Positions 1 through 9,100 of a stretch of 64,000 nucleotides of DNA are shown here, one piece after another. Source of the stretch: an uncultured Oscillospiraceae bacterium (GTDB lineage Bacteria > Bacillota > Clostridia > Oscillospirales > Oscillospiraceae). The position numbers and the translations under genes are program-made. Positions within the stretch are counted from its first letter, which is position 1; each line of letters starts with the position of its first letter. The notes under the pieces are model-generated. The model searched no databases. It was not told the DNA's origin and worked only from the letters and a program-made list of their open reading frames with translations. Location: NCBI GenBank assembly GCA_947629245.1, contig CANRDC010000003.1, positions 1 through 64,000 on the forward strand, read 5' to 3'.

Positions 1-779
1 AGCAGGGCGCAGCCCCAGTCCATGAGCCAGCTGGACTCGATGTCGTGGCCGTAGCTGTACAGGTCGATGATGGAGTTGTAGTTCTCGTCGAAGAACACCA
101 GCTGCCGCTTCAGGGCGGGGGAGTAGATCTTCCGCTCGTAGATGTCCAGTATCCGCTCCATGGCCTTGCCCACAGCGGGGTCGTGGGTGGCCTCGTACAG
201 GCCGGAGTAGCCCTCGAACACGTGCAGGAGGGTGTTCATGGTCTTGGCGGCCATGACGCCGTTTTCGCTGAGCTTCTCGTTGGATTCCGGGCCCCAGTCG
301 GCGGTGAACGCCTCCAGATAGCCCACGGCGTCGGTGCAGTGGTCCTCGATCACCCGGAACAGCTCCATCGCCAGAGCCCTGGCCTCGTCGCTGCCGGTCA
401 GGCGGTAATAGGCCGCCAGGGCGTAGATGGCGAAGGCCTGGTTGTAGGTATGCTTGGTGGTGTCCAGAGGCTGGCCGTCGTAGGTCATGCTCCAGAAAAC
501 GCCCCCGTTGGCCCGGTCGACGCAGTGGTCGACCATGAAGCGGTAGGCGTGGTCGGCGTAGGGCCGCAGGTCCTCCCGGTCCAGAGCCATGGATGCCTGG
601 GAGAAGAACCAGAGGATGCGGCTGTTGAGGATGCAGCCCTTTTCCGCCTTCTTGTCCAGGACCAGGTCCTGGCCCATGTAGCCGTAATAGCCCCCGAACG
701 CGTCGTCCTTCAGAGCCGTCCAGAAGGGCAGGATGACCTGCTCCAGGTGCCGTCTGGCCGCGGCGGCGATCTTTTCCAT
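1..779 (-). CDS. AGE-family epimerase, probably cellobiose/mannobiose 2-epimerase (partial, runs off left edge)
   Basis: The N-terminal 259 codons of an open gene with no stop before the window edge. The translation begins MEKIAAAARRHLEQVILPF and contains KHTYNQAFAIYALAAYY and, near the edge, SYGHDIESSWLMDW, a signature of the cellobiose 2-epimerase branch of the N-acylglucosamine 2-epimerase superfamily (an alpha/alpha barrel). Known members epimerise the reducing-end sugar of beta-1,4-disaccharides, for example mannobiose to mannosylglucose. It starts 13 nt downstream of the LacI gene and is third in the GH26-LacI-epimerase operon, which favours mannobiose as substrate. There is no signal peptide, so it should act in the cytoplasm. 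A plain N-acylglucosamine 2-epimerase is the alternative. Confidence 0.85.
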   Translation of the reverse strand, partial: MEKIAAAARRHLEQVILPFWTALKDDAFGGYYGYMGQDLVLDKKAEKGCILNSRILWFFSQASMALDREDLRPYADHAYRFMVDHCVDRANGGVFWSMTYDGQPLDTTKHTYNQAFAIYALAAYYRLTGSDEARALAMELFRVIEDHCTDAVGYLEAFTADWGPESNEKLSENGVMAAKTMNTLLHVFEGYSGLYEATHDPAVGKAMERILDIYERKIYSPALKRQLVFFDENYNSIIDLYSYGHDIESSWLMDWGCAL

Positions 780-792
780 GTGTGAGACCTCC

Positions 793-1797
793 TTATTCGA
801 TAGAAGTGGAGCGGCGCTGGATGATACGGCCGCTCACCACGATGTTTTCCGATACGGCCTCTTCGCCGTTGATCTGGCGGATGAGCTGGTTCACGGCGAT
901 GCGGCCCATCTTCCTGGTGTTGACCCGGTAGGTGGTCAGTGGCGGGATGCCGGGCCGGTCCTGGTGGTAGTCGTCATATCCGGCGACGGCCACGTCCTCC
1001 GGCACCCGGTAACCGGCTTTGGCCAGCGCGTCGATGAGCAGCAGCGCCGTCTCGTCGCTGTTGCATACGAACGCCTGGGGCATATCCTCCGGCAGGGACA
1101 GGGGGATATAGGCGGTGCGGCCCTGACGGTCCTCCAGCACCCAGTCCGGCCGCAGAGAGAGCCCGGCCCGGAGCATGGCCTTGGCGTAGCCCAGAAAACG
1201 GTCCATGATGGAGCTGGTGGACAACACGCTGCCCACGAAACCGATACGGTCGCGGCCGGTGTTCAGAAGATGCCTGGTGAGACGGTAGCCTCCGGTGACG
1301 TTGTCGCTGGTGACGCTGCTCACCTCCAGGTCCTCGTCATAGAAGTCCAGCAGCACGTAGGGCAGAGCGCAGGAGCCCACCATGCGCAGATAATCCCGGT
1401 CGATCTCGCCCATGAAGATCAGCCCGTCCACCTTGCTGCGCTGGACCATGACGGGCAGAAAACGCTTGCTCTCCATCTCCGGGGTCACCAGCTCCAAAAG
1501 AGCGGAGTAGCCGTATTCGTTGCAGCGGTTCACCAGGCTGCGGTAGAGACTGGAGTAGAAGGTGTTGTCCGCGAAAAACTGGTCCGCCACCAGGATGCCG
1601 ATGTTGCCGGAATTGGACCGCCCCGCCTTATGCTCCTTCGTCCGCAGGGGCACGTAGCCCATCTGGCCGGCAGCCTCCACGATCTTTGCCCGGGTCTGCT
1701 CGCTGACGCCGTCCTTGCCGGAGAGCGCCTTCGACACGGACACCACGCTCACGCCAAGACGTTCGGCGATATCCGCCATACGCACTTTTTTCTCCAT
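793..1797 (-). CDS. LacI-family transcriptional regulator
   Basis: A 334-residue protein with an N-terminal LacI helix-turn-helix (VRMADIAERLGVSVVSVSKA, about residues 5-24) and a periplasmic-binding-protein-like sensor domain to the end (GNIGILVADQFF near residue 64, DRIGFVGSVLST near 185, VAVAGYDDYHQD near 270). Family members repress sugar operons until a sugar binds. It lies between the GH26 glycosidase (11 nt gap upstream) and the epimerase (13 nt gap), so it is probably the local autoregulated repressor. The start is ATG in MEKKVRM. The operator was not identified; the AT-rich direct repeats upstream of the GH26 gene are candidates. Confidence 0.95.
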   Translation of the reverse strand: MEKKVRMADIAERLGVSVVSVSKALSGKDGVSEQTRAKIVEAAGQMGYVPLRTKEHKAGRSNSGNIGILVADQFFADNTFYSSLYRSLVNRCNEYGYSALLELVTPEMESKRFLPVMVQRSKVDGLIFMGEIDRDYLRMVGSCALPYVLLDFYDEDLEVSSVTSDNVTGGYRLTRHLLNTGRDRIGFVGSVLSTSSIMDRFLGYAKAMLRAGLSLRPDWVLEDRQGRTAYIPLSLPEDMPQAFVCNSDETALLLIDALAKAGYRVPEDVAVAGYDDYHQDRPGIPPLTTYRVNTRKMGRIAVNQLIRQINGEEAVSENIVVSGRIIQRRSTSIE

Positions 1798-1808
1798 GGG
1801 CGGCCCCT

Positions 1809-2747
1809 TCAGAGCGTGACGGCATAGCCGCTGGAATAGACCTGCCGCAGAGCCTGGACGCTGTTGTGCGTCTCGCCGACGCAGAATTCCTTGGACCAGA
1901 CCATGAAATAGGCCCAGGGGACCCGGCTGCGCTCCAGGACCGTCAGGTCCGGCAGGTATCCGATCTCCGCCAGCGCGGCTACCTTGTTCCGGCTGGTGGC
2001 GGCCACGAGAGCCTCATACTGCTCCCGGTAATCCGTGGGGGCGTAGGCGGGCAGATACTCGTCCAGGGAGACCACGTCCACGTATTCCTCGCCCGGCCAG
2101 CCCTCCGCCAGACGGCAGTTCCACACCCACAGCAGGTTGTGCAGACCGTGGACCTGGGTGTAGCGTTGGAACATGAGCTTGTAAAGCTCCTTCGCCACGG
2201 CGGGACCTTTGGCGCCCCACCAGAACCAGGTGCCGTCGGACTCGTGGAAGGGCCGCCACAGCACGGGGATATCCTCCTCCAGGAAGGGCCTCAGAAGCGC
2301 CGCGATGGCGTCCATGTCATGGAAAAAGGCCGCCCGCTCCGGCGTGCCCTCGATCAGCACCCGACCGGCGTCAAAATCCGTGTGCTCGGCGTAAAAGCTC
2401 TTGTCCCGGCCCCCCAGGGGCGAGAACCAGTGGAACGTGAACGTCACGATCCCCTCCCGCTTCCGGCCCCAGGCCAGGGCGGCGTCCAGGGTCCCCTGAT
2501 TCTCCCGCACCTCCGTCAGACATTCCGGGCTGGCGTCGGCGTAGTTGACGTTGGGGGAGTAGCCCAGAAGCTCAAAGCCCCGCAGCTTCGGCTCCCGGCC
2601 GGTGACCTGGCGGATGTAGCCGATCTCCTCCATGGGGACGGTCTGGGTGTGCTGGCCGGTGACGATGGCCTTGCCCGCCGTGTCGGCCAGATAGTTCAAA
2701 AGCTCCCTCGCGTGGGCTGTGGCGTGTATGTCGACAGGGGTCTGCAT
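1809..2747 (-). CDS. GH26 beta-mannan hydrolase, cytoplasmic
   Basis: A 312-residue glycoside hydrolase family 26 enzyme from ATG at 2747 (MQTPVDIHATAHARELL). That start has an AAAGGAG site about 7 nt upstream; a longer reading to 2870 would run through the promoter. The acid/base motif WRPFHESDGTWFWWG places Glu169, and AEIGYLP gives the likely nucleophile Glu261. GH26 enzymes cleave beta-1,4-mannosidic bonds as mannanases or mannobiohydrolases. There is no signal peptide, so it should act on imported manno-oligosaccharides. The downstream epimerase suggests the product is mannobiose, converted to mannosylglucose. The expected GH130 phosphorylase would lie beyond the left edge. Confidence 0.9.
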   Translation of the reverse strand: MQTPVDIHATAHARELLNYLADTAGKAIVTGQHTQTVPMEEIGYIRQVTGREPKLRGFELLGYSPNVNYADASPECLTEVRENQGTLDAALAWGRKREGIVTFTFHWFSPLGGRDKSFYAEHTDFDAGRVLIEGTPERAAFFHDMDAIAALLRPFLEEDIPVLWRPFHESDGTWFWWGAKGPAVAKELYKLMFQRYTQVHGLHNLLWVWNCRLAEGWPGEEYVDVVSLDEYLPAYAPTDYREQYEALVAATSRNKVAALAEIGYLPDLTVLERSRVPWAYFMVWSKEFCVGETHNSVQALRQVYSSGYAVTL

Positions 2748-2837
2748 TGGCACGGCTCCTTTCATGCGGGCGGTCTGAGCGTTCAGCCGCTTAAATCTCC
2801 ATAATTTAGTTACTTTTTTAGTCTGTGCCCGATCCCT

Positions 2838-2867
2838 ATTATAAGAGAGAAAAACCGATGATGTCAA
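2838..2867 (-). promoter_or_regulatory. Sigma-A promoter of the GH26 operon
   Basis: On the minus strand a perfect -35 TTGACA (2862-2867) and a perfect -10 TATAAT (2838-2843) are separated by 18 bp. Transcription would begin near 2831, giving an 80-nt leader before the GH26 start codon. Confidence 0.85.
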
Positions 2868-2872
2868 CACGG

Positions 2873-2911
2873 AATAAGTTAAAAATACGTCGCTCTACGA
2901 AAATAAGTTAA
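2873..2911. promoter_or_regulatory. Direct repeats in the divergent promoter region, candidate regulator sites
   Basis: AATAAGTTAA occurs at 2873-2882 and again at 2902-2911, 29 bp apart, between the two divergent promoters. The placement suits a regulator acting on both genes. It is not the palindrome typical of LacI operators, so the link to the LacI protein is an inference. Confidence 0.35.
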
Positions 2912-2928
2912 GTAAATCAATGCCCCTG

Positions 2929-2957
2929 TTGACGGGACGGGAATGTTACAATATAAT
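2929..2957 (+). promoter_or_regulatory. Sigma-A promoter of the oxidoreductase gene
   Basis: TTGACG (2929-2934) and a perfect TATAAT (2952-2957) are separated by 17 bp. Just downstream, TTATCG (2971-2976) and CGATAA (2990-2995) form an inverted repeat that could be an operator over the transcription start. Confidence 0.8.
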
Positions 2958-3022
2958 CGACCTGAATATGTTATCGCGGAGAACCGGGTCGATAAGATCT
3001 TGATGCATAGGAGGAACGCGCA

Positions 3023-4198
3023 ATGGAACGGAAGGTCAGCACTGCCGTAGTGGGCTGCGGCATGATCAGCAACATCTACCTGAAGAACCTCAAAAACCTG
3101 TTTTCCATCATCGACCTTGCGGCGGTGGGCAGCCGCTCCAGGGCCGCGGCGGAGGAGAAGGCCAGGACCTATGGGATCGACCGGGTGATGACCGTCGACG
3201 AGATCGCCGCGTCCGGCGATATCGAGCTGGTGGTGAATCTGACCCCCGCCTTTTCCCATTACGACGTCATCAAAAAAATGCTGCTGGCGGGCAAGCATGT
3301 CTGGACGGAAAAGACCATGACCGTCACGGTAGACCAGGCCAGGGAGCTGGTGGAGCTGGCGGATAAAAAGGGCCTTTACCTGGGCGTGGCCCCGGACACG
3401 GTGCTGGGCGCGGGGCTGCAGACCGCCCGCCGGGCCATCGACACGGACATGATCGGCACGGTCACCTCCGGCGTGGCCGTCATCAACCGGGACCAGGCGC
3501 TGAACTCCGAGTACTTTGCCTTCCTGCGGGGGGACGGCGGGTCCCTGCCCTATGACGTGGGCGTGTATTACATCGGCGCGCTTTTGAGCCTGCTGGGTCC
3601 GGTGAAGGCCATCCGGGCCTTCGGCGCCCCCGCGCCGGTACACGAGCCGGAGTTTTTGTATGCCAACGGGGACCGGGTCCCCTGGCGGATACCCGGCAGC
3701 AACGTGCTGTCCGCCTGTCTGGAATTTGCGTGCGGCGCGCTGGTCAGCGTGCTGTTTGACGGCAACACGGTCAACGCCTCCCAGCACGAGCTGACCCTGT
3801 TCGGCACACGCGGCGTGCTGAAGGTGGGGGACCCCAACGCGTTCAACGGCCCCGTGACGCTTCTCTACGCCGACCAGCCGGCGTGCGTGCTGCCCTTCAC
3901 CCACGGCTACGACGGCGCCAACACCCTGGAGCCCACCGCCTTTGACCACTACGGCCACCGGGGCGTGGGCGTGGCGGAGATGGCCTATGCCATCCGGGCC
4001 GGTCGGCCCAACCGGTGCTGTAAGGAATACGGCCTGCACTGTCTGGAGGTGCTGGCGGGCATGGAGCAGTCCGCCGCCACGGGCAAAACGGTGGAGCCCG
4101 TGTCCCGCTTCGAGATGAAGCCCCTGGCTCCCGGCTACTATTCCGCCTTTATGGGCGGTACCGGCCGGGCGGACGCGGAACGCTCCCTGATGGATTGA
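3023..4198 (+). CDS. Gfo/Idh/MocA-family oxidoreductase
   Basis: A 391-residue NAD(P)-dependent dehydrogenase. The N-terminal Rossmann fold starts TAVVGCGMISNIYLKNL, and the family's EKP motif appears as EKTMTVTVDQAREL near residue 99. The C-terminal half is the family's alpha/beta substrate domain. A strong AGGAGG site precedes the ATG. Members oxidise or reduce sugars and inositols; the substrate cannot be told from sequence. It is divergent from the mannan operon. A sugar isomerase gene once followed it (see the pseudogene at 4211), a common pairing for this family. Confidence 0.9.
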   Translation: MERKVSTAVVGCGMISNIYLKNLKNLFSIIDLAAVGSRSRAAAEEKARTYGIDRVMTVDEIAASGDIELVVNLTPAFSHYDVIKKMLLAGKHVWTEKTMTVTVDQARELVELADKKGLYLGVAPDTVLGAGLQTARRAIDTDMIGTVTSGVAVINRDQALNSEYFAFLRGDGGSLPYDVGVYYIGALLSLLGPVKAIRAFGAPAPVHEPEFLYANGDRVPWRIPGSNVLSACLEFACGALVSVLFDGNTVNASQHELTLFGTRGVLKVGDPNAFNGPVTLLYADQPACVLPFTHGYDGANTLEPTAFDHYGHRGVGVAEMAYAIRAGRPNRCCKEYGLHCLEVLAGMEQSAATGKTVEPVSRFEMKPLAPGYYSAFMGGTGRADAERSLMD

Positions 4199-4210
4199 GA
4201 GGAGCATGAC

Positions 4211-4661
4211 ATGAGATTCGGCATACAGCTTTTCGGCGTTCTGGAGCATACCCGCAAGGACTTTCGCCGGGAGGGTGAAAAGTTGATCCCGGCCGCAGTG
4301 GGCCGGGGCGAGGTGGATATGACGGCCTGCTTCAGTTCGCGCGGGCCATGGGCGTGCCCCAGATCGTGGATCAGGACGAATTTGACGGCGACCCGGTAAA
4401 GGTGTGCGGCGAATGTTTGGGGGCGCTGCGGTCGCTTGGTCAGGTCCGGGACCGGACGGTCAGCTACCTGAACGTGCTGGACACCGTGACCGGTCAGGTC
4501 CGCACCCTATGCGGGTGGAGCTGTGGGTCATGGACGCGGACGGCTCGGACCCTCACCCCGTGGCGTCCCTCTTTGGGGGCCAGGGCACCATGAACGTGAA
4601 CAGCTGGGCCGGGGACAGCCGCCGTCTGGCCTTCGTCAGCTACGAGCTCGCCCACAGGTGA
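4211..4661 (+). pseudogene. Decayed remnants: sugar-phosphate isomerase/epimerase start and TolB-like beta-propeller pieces
   Basis: A ribosome binding site and ATG at 4211 begin MRFGIQLFGVLEHTRKDF, a typical start of a TIM-barrel sugar-phosphate isomerase/epimerase, but similarity is lost after about 20 residues. Frame 1 then reads LLQFARAMGVPQIV from about 4327 and RTVSYLNVLDTVTGQVRTL near 4457-4510. Frame 3 reads ELWVMDADGSDPH and SWAGDSRRLAFVSYEL to 4661, resembling the start and end of a TolB-like WD40 propeller protein. The pieces lie in three frames with internal losses, so none can make a full protein. The parent families are assigned by eye. Confidence 0.65.
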
Positions 4662-4682
4662 CCGGTCCGCCCGGCGCGGCGG

Positions 4683-6032
4683 TCATTCGAGCCAGGCGTC
4701 TTTGCCCGCGTACTCCCGGCGGCAGCGGAAGAAATAGATAAAGCACAAAACGATCTGCACGAAGGAGGACGAGGGCGTGGCCAGACCGATCCGGAACACC
4801 GATACCGGCTGGATATGGCTGAATAAAACGGATAGAGGCACCCGGACCCCGAAGGCTCCGACGATGCCCTGGACCATGACGAAGCCGGTCCGGGAGCAGC
4901 CGTTGAAAAAGCCGATGAAGCAGAACAGAAACGACGTGAGCAGACAGTCGATGCCGTAGGCCTTCAGATATTCCGCCGAGGCCCGGCAGACCTCCATGTC
5001 CCTGGCGAAGATGGTGCTGAGGGGCACGCCCTGGAAGAAGGCCAGATACCCCAGCAGCAGACTGCATCCGAAGGACAGGCCGACGCCCCACATGAGCGCC
5101 CGCTCCGCCCGGCGCATCTTTCCCGCCCCGTAGTTGTGGGCCACGAAGGAGCTCATGGCCTGGGAGAAGGCGCTGGGCAGCAGCATGATGAAGCCGCACA
5201 GCTTCTCCGCCACGCCGATGCCCGCCGAGGCCACAACTCCCAGCCTGTTCACGATGGCCATGATGATGAGAAAGCTTATGGACACAAGAAGGTCCTGCAG
5301 CGCGATGGGCGCGCCCAGACGAAGGATGCGACCGATGACCTTTCTGTGAAAGCCCACGTCCCGGCGGGAGAAGGGGAAGGGCATGCCCCTCCGGCGGATG
5401 AGAAGGAAGCTGAGCGCCACGCTCAGGGCCTGGGCCATGACCGTGGCGATGGCCGCCCCGGCGGCGCCCATGTCCAGCCCCGCCACGAACAGCAGATCCC
5501 CGAACACGTTGAACACCGCCGCGATGGCCACGGTGATGAGGGGCATCTTCGCGTCCCCTATGCCCCTGAACACGCTGCCCAGGATATTGTAGGCCACGAT
5601 GAACACCGCCCCGCCGCAGCAGACGCGGGTGTAGGCCACGGTCTGCTGGAAAGCCTCCGCCGGGGCGTTCAAAAGCCGCGCCGCCGGGGCCGACAGCCAC
5701 TGCATGGCGACGGCCAGAACAAGCCCCATGCCGGTGAAGGTGAAAATGGTGGCGCCCACCACAGGACCGCAGGCGTCCTGCCGCTGCTGGCCTATGTACT
5801 GGCCCAGAAGCACCGTGGTGCCCACGGCCAGCTCCGTGATGACCAGCGTCACCGAGTGCATGATCTGGGAGCCTACGGATACCGCCGACACATTGGCCGC
5901 GTCGGAGAACCGGCCCACGATCATCAGATCCACCGCCCCATATAGGGACTGGATCAGCATGGCGAACATGATGGGGAACACGAACCGTATCAGAGCCGGT
6001 ACGATCTTTCCCTCAGTAAAGTCACTTTTCAT
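4683..6032 (-). CDS. MATE-family efflux transporter
   Basis: A 449-residue integral membrane protein with about 12 hydrophobic segments, starting MKSDFTEGKIVPALIRFVF at ATG 6032 behind AGGAAG. The N-terminal motif LIQSLYGAVDLMIVGRF is characteristic of MATE (multidrug and toxin extrusion) proteins, which export organic cations or other small molecules with Na+ or H+. The upstream leader has two hairpins (6050-6103), and the frame stays open through them to 6134, but the internal start has the better ribosome binding site. The substrate is unknown. It follows the decayed region convergently and is not an obvious operon partner of the GH2 gene. Confidence 0.9.
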   Translation of the reverse strand: MKSDFTEGKIVPALIRFVFPIMFAMLIQSLYGAVDLMIVGRFSDAANVSAVSVGSQIMHSVTLVITELAVGTTVLLGQYIGQQRQDACGPVVGATIFTFTGMGLVLAVAMQWLSAPAARLLNAPAEAFQQTVAYTRVCCGGAVFIVAYNILGSVFRGIGDAKMPLITVAIAAVFNVFGDLLFVAGLDMGAAGAAIATVMAQALSVALSFLLIRRRGMPFPFSRRDVGFHRKVIGRILRLGAPIALQDLLVSISFLIIMAIVNRLGVVASAGIGVAEKLCGFIMLLPSAFSQAMSSFVAHNYGAGKMRRAERALMWGVGLSFGCSLLLGYLAFFQGVPLSTIFARDMEVCRASAEYLKAYGIDCLLTSFLFCFIGFFNGCSRTGFVMVQGIVGAFGVRVPLSVLFSHIQPVSVFRIGLATPSSSFVQIVLCFIYFFRCRREYAGKDAWLE

Positions 6033-6049
6033 ATCTTCCTCGCTCAAAA

Positions 6050-6103
6050 GCCGGATAAGATGCCCAAAGCATCTTATCCGGCCTGATAGTTTGGCGGCTA
6101 TCA
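6050..6103 (-). promoter_or_regulatory. Two-hairpin leader of the MATE gene, possible attenuator
   Basis: In the direction of transcription, hairpin 1 has arms at 6098-6103 and 6084-6089 (6 bp, 8-nt loop). Hairpin 2 is a perfect 13-bp stem with arms at 6070-6082 and 6050-6062 and a 7-nt loop. Hairpin 2 is followed by four T, like a terminator, only 18 nt before the start codon. The loops read CCGCCAAA and CTTTGGG and could pair over five bases (CCAAA with UUUGG), a possible kissing interaction. A minus-strand -10 (TATACT) lies at 6125-6130; no good -35 was seen. Confidence 0.5.
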
Positions 6104-6171
6104 TCCTCCGATGAACGTATATACAGTATAGCACACGCCGCCGCCGCCGCGCGCAAGAGAAACGGCGCCGG

Positions 6172-9100
6172 TCAGAGCACGCCCCGGAAGCTGAATGTGA
6201 AGTCCATGGGTCCGGAGGCGTCCAGAAGGTATTCCTCGTGGGGACGGGCGCCCCAGCTGTCGTCGCCGCCTACGCCCATCTGTCCCAGGGAGACGCGCAC
6301 GACGGTATAGTGTACCGGCGGCAGCTCATAGTCGTGGGCCGCGTTTTCCAGCTCGTGAGGCGTATAGGGCAGCGCGGAGAAGTTCATGCCGCCGCCCATG
6401 AAACGCAGGCCCCGGCCCCGGAAGTCGGTCACCTCCGCCCAGCGCACGCCGGTCACGTTCCCGCACTCCTGGGGGACCAGATACCGGGCCATGTTCTCCC
6501 GGACCGGACGCTCCCAGATACCCAGCTTCGCGCCCCGGCAGCGGTCCGCGTAGTTCTCCTCCGGGCCCAGGCCGTACCACTTCACCCGGTCAAGGTCCGC
6601 GTCCAGCTTCAGCATCATGCCGAATTCCGGCATGGGGCCCAGCCCCTCCGCCGGGTCGTAATGCAGCGTCACGCCCACGGTCCCGCAGGGGCGCACGACG
6701 TATGTGACGGCGCACTCCGCCGGGGGGACGGTGGGCAGCGCGCAGACGAACCGGACCGACACGGAGCCGTTCGGCTCCTCCGTTACGGCGGGACCGCCGG
6801 GCGCGTAGACCGCGTACAGGCTGGCCAGCTTCCACTGGCCGTACCGCTGGGGCATCTGCCAGCCACGGTCGTTGGCCGTGGGCGCCCGCCAGAAATTGGG
6901 CATGGGTACGCTTTTGAGCATCTCACGTCCGCCGAAACGGTAGGAGACGAGGCCGCCGTGCATGCAGTCGAACAGCGCCTCAAAGCCGTCGCCCCGCACG
7001 CCCAGATTGTGCTCGCCCCGGACCACCTGCAAGGGCCGGTGAGCGGGCCGGGCCTTGGGCGCGGCGTGGTTCTTGTAGACATACTGGCCGAAGGCCACCT
7101 CGTAGCCCCGGTCCGCCCAGGGGGCGTCCTCCTTCAGCCGGAAGCTGACCGTCACCGCGTACTCGCCGGGCGCGCTCTGCCGGTCAAAGGGCAGGGGATA
7201 GGTCCGCTCCTCCAGGGGCGGCACGTCCGTCTCCAGCGGTGCGCTGGCGATCTCTTTCCCGTCCCTGGCCAGGGTCGCCACACAGTCGTAGGCGGCGGTG
7301 CTGGTGAACAGGTGGCGGTTGACGATCCGGACATTGTACGCGTCCGCCTCCGCCAGGATGTTCTGGTAGTTGAACTTGACCTCCTGCATCTTGGGCGAGA
7401 CGGTCCCGCCGGCGTAGACCACGCCGTCGCCGCTGAAATCGCCGTCGTTTGGCCGGTCGTCAAAGTCGCCGCCGTAGCCGTATGTGACGCGGCCGTAGCG
7501 GTCCTTTGTCCGGACGGCCTGGTCGATGTAATCCCAGATGAATCCGCCCTGATACAGGGGCTCCTCGTAGGCGTATTCGGTGTATTTGTGCATGGCGCCC
7601 AGGGAGTTGCCCATGGCGTGGGAATACTCGCACATGATGAAGGGCTTGTCCCGGTGCTCGGCGAGAAAGGCGCGGATGCCGGAGACGGGCGTGTACATCT
7701 GACTCTCGACGTCGGAGCTGTCGTTGTGACGACGGTCGTGGAACACGCCCTCGTAGTGGACGGGGCGGGTGTCGTCCAGGCGGCGGAAGGCCCGGCTCAT
7801 CTCATAGATCACGTCGCCGCCGTAGGATTCGTTGCCCAGGCTCCAGATCAGCACGCAGGGGTGGTTCTTGTCCCGCTGGTAGGTGCTGTTCACCCGGTCC
7901 AGCATCCGGTCCAGCCACTGCATATGGTCGCCGGGCAGAGCCCGCTCCGGGGGGCGCTTTCCCTGGGGCACCTGGTCCCAGGTCCCGTGGGTCTCCATGT
8001 TGTTCTCGTCGATCACGTACAGCCCCAGCTCGTCGCACAGCCCGTACAGGGCGCTGTGGTCCGGATAATGGCTGGTGCGGATGGCGTTGATGTTGTGCCG
8101 CTTCATGGTGACGAGGTCCCGGCGGATCTTTTCGGCCGTGACGGCCCGGCCCGTCTCGGCGCAGAAGTCGTGCCGGTTGACCCCCTTGAACACGATTCGC
8201 CGACCGTTCAGATACATGACGCTGTCACGGATCTCAAACCGGCGGAAGCCCACCTTCTGGGGCACGAACTCCGTCATGGCGCTGTCCGCGTCGTATGCCG
8301 TCAGCACCAGGTCGTAGAGATAGGGCCGCTCCGCGCTCCACTTGGCGGGGTCCTTTACGGGCACGGAAAACGACGCGCGCTCTTCTCCCGCGCCGCGCTT
8401 CTCTGCCGATGCTATGACCGTCCCGCCGTCCTTCAGCTCCAGGCGCAGAGACCAGGCCGCCTCCGCCTGGACCTGGACCTCTGCCTCCAGCACACCGTCC
8501 CGGTATTCGTCGTCCAGCAGGGTCTTGATCTTGACGTCCCGGATGTGTACCGCCGGGGCCGCGTACAAAAACACATCCCGGAACAGGCCGGAGAACCGGA
8601 AGAAGTCCTGGTCCTCCAGCCAGCTTCCCGCACACCAGCGGTATACCCGGCAGGCCAGCTTGTTCTCCCCCTCCGTCAGATAGGGCGTCAGTTCAAAATC
8701 CGCCGGGGAGAAGGAGTTGGCGGCGAAGCCCACGTGCCGGCCGTTCAGCCAGACCGCCACGCAGCTCTCCGCCCCCTGGAAGGAGACGTATATCCGCTTG
8801 CCCTCCATGGCCTCCGGCAGGGTAAAATACTTCACATAGCAGGCCACCGGATCGTACCGCTCCGGGGCCCGGCCCGGCTCCACGTCCTCCCGGCCGTCCC
8901 AGGGGTACTGGACGTTGGCGTACTGGGGCGCGCCGTAACCCTCCAGCTGGATGTGAGCGGGCACGGGGATGTCCGCCCAGCCAGAGCAGTCGTACCCCGC
9001 GGCTTCAAAGCCGACGGGGACCTGCCCCTCGTTCCGGGCGTGGCAGAACTTCCAAAGACCGTTCAGAGAACAGCGCAGGCTGCTCTCGCCGACGGCGGCC

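Noticed and set aside
45..785. Long plus-strand open frame opposite the epimerase
   Set aside because: Val/Gly/His-rich antisense shadow; the minus strand encodes a recognisable epimerase over the same bases.
4348..4661. Two short plus-strand genes of 81 and 85 codons
   Set aside because: They are overlapping frames of the same decayed remnant, not separate intact genes.
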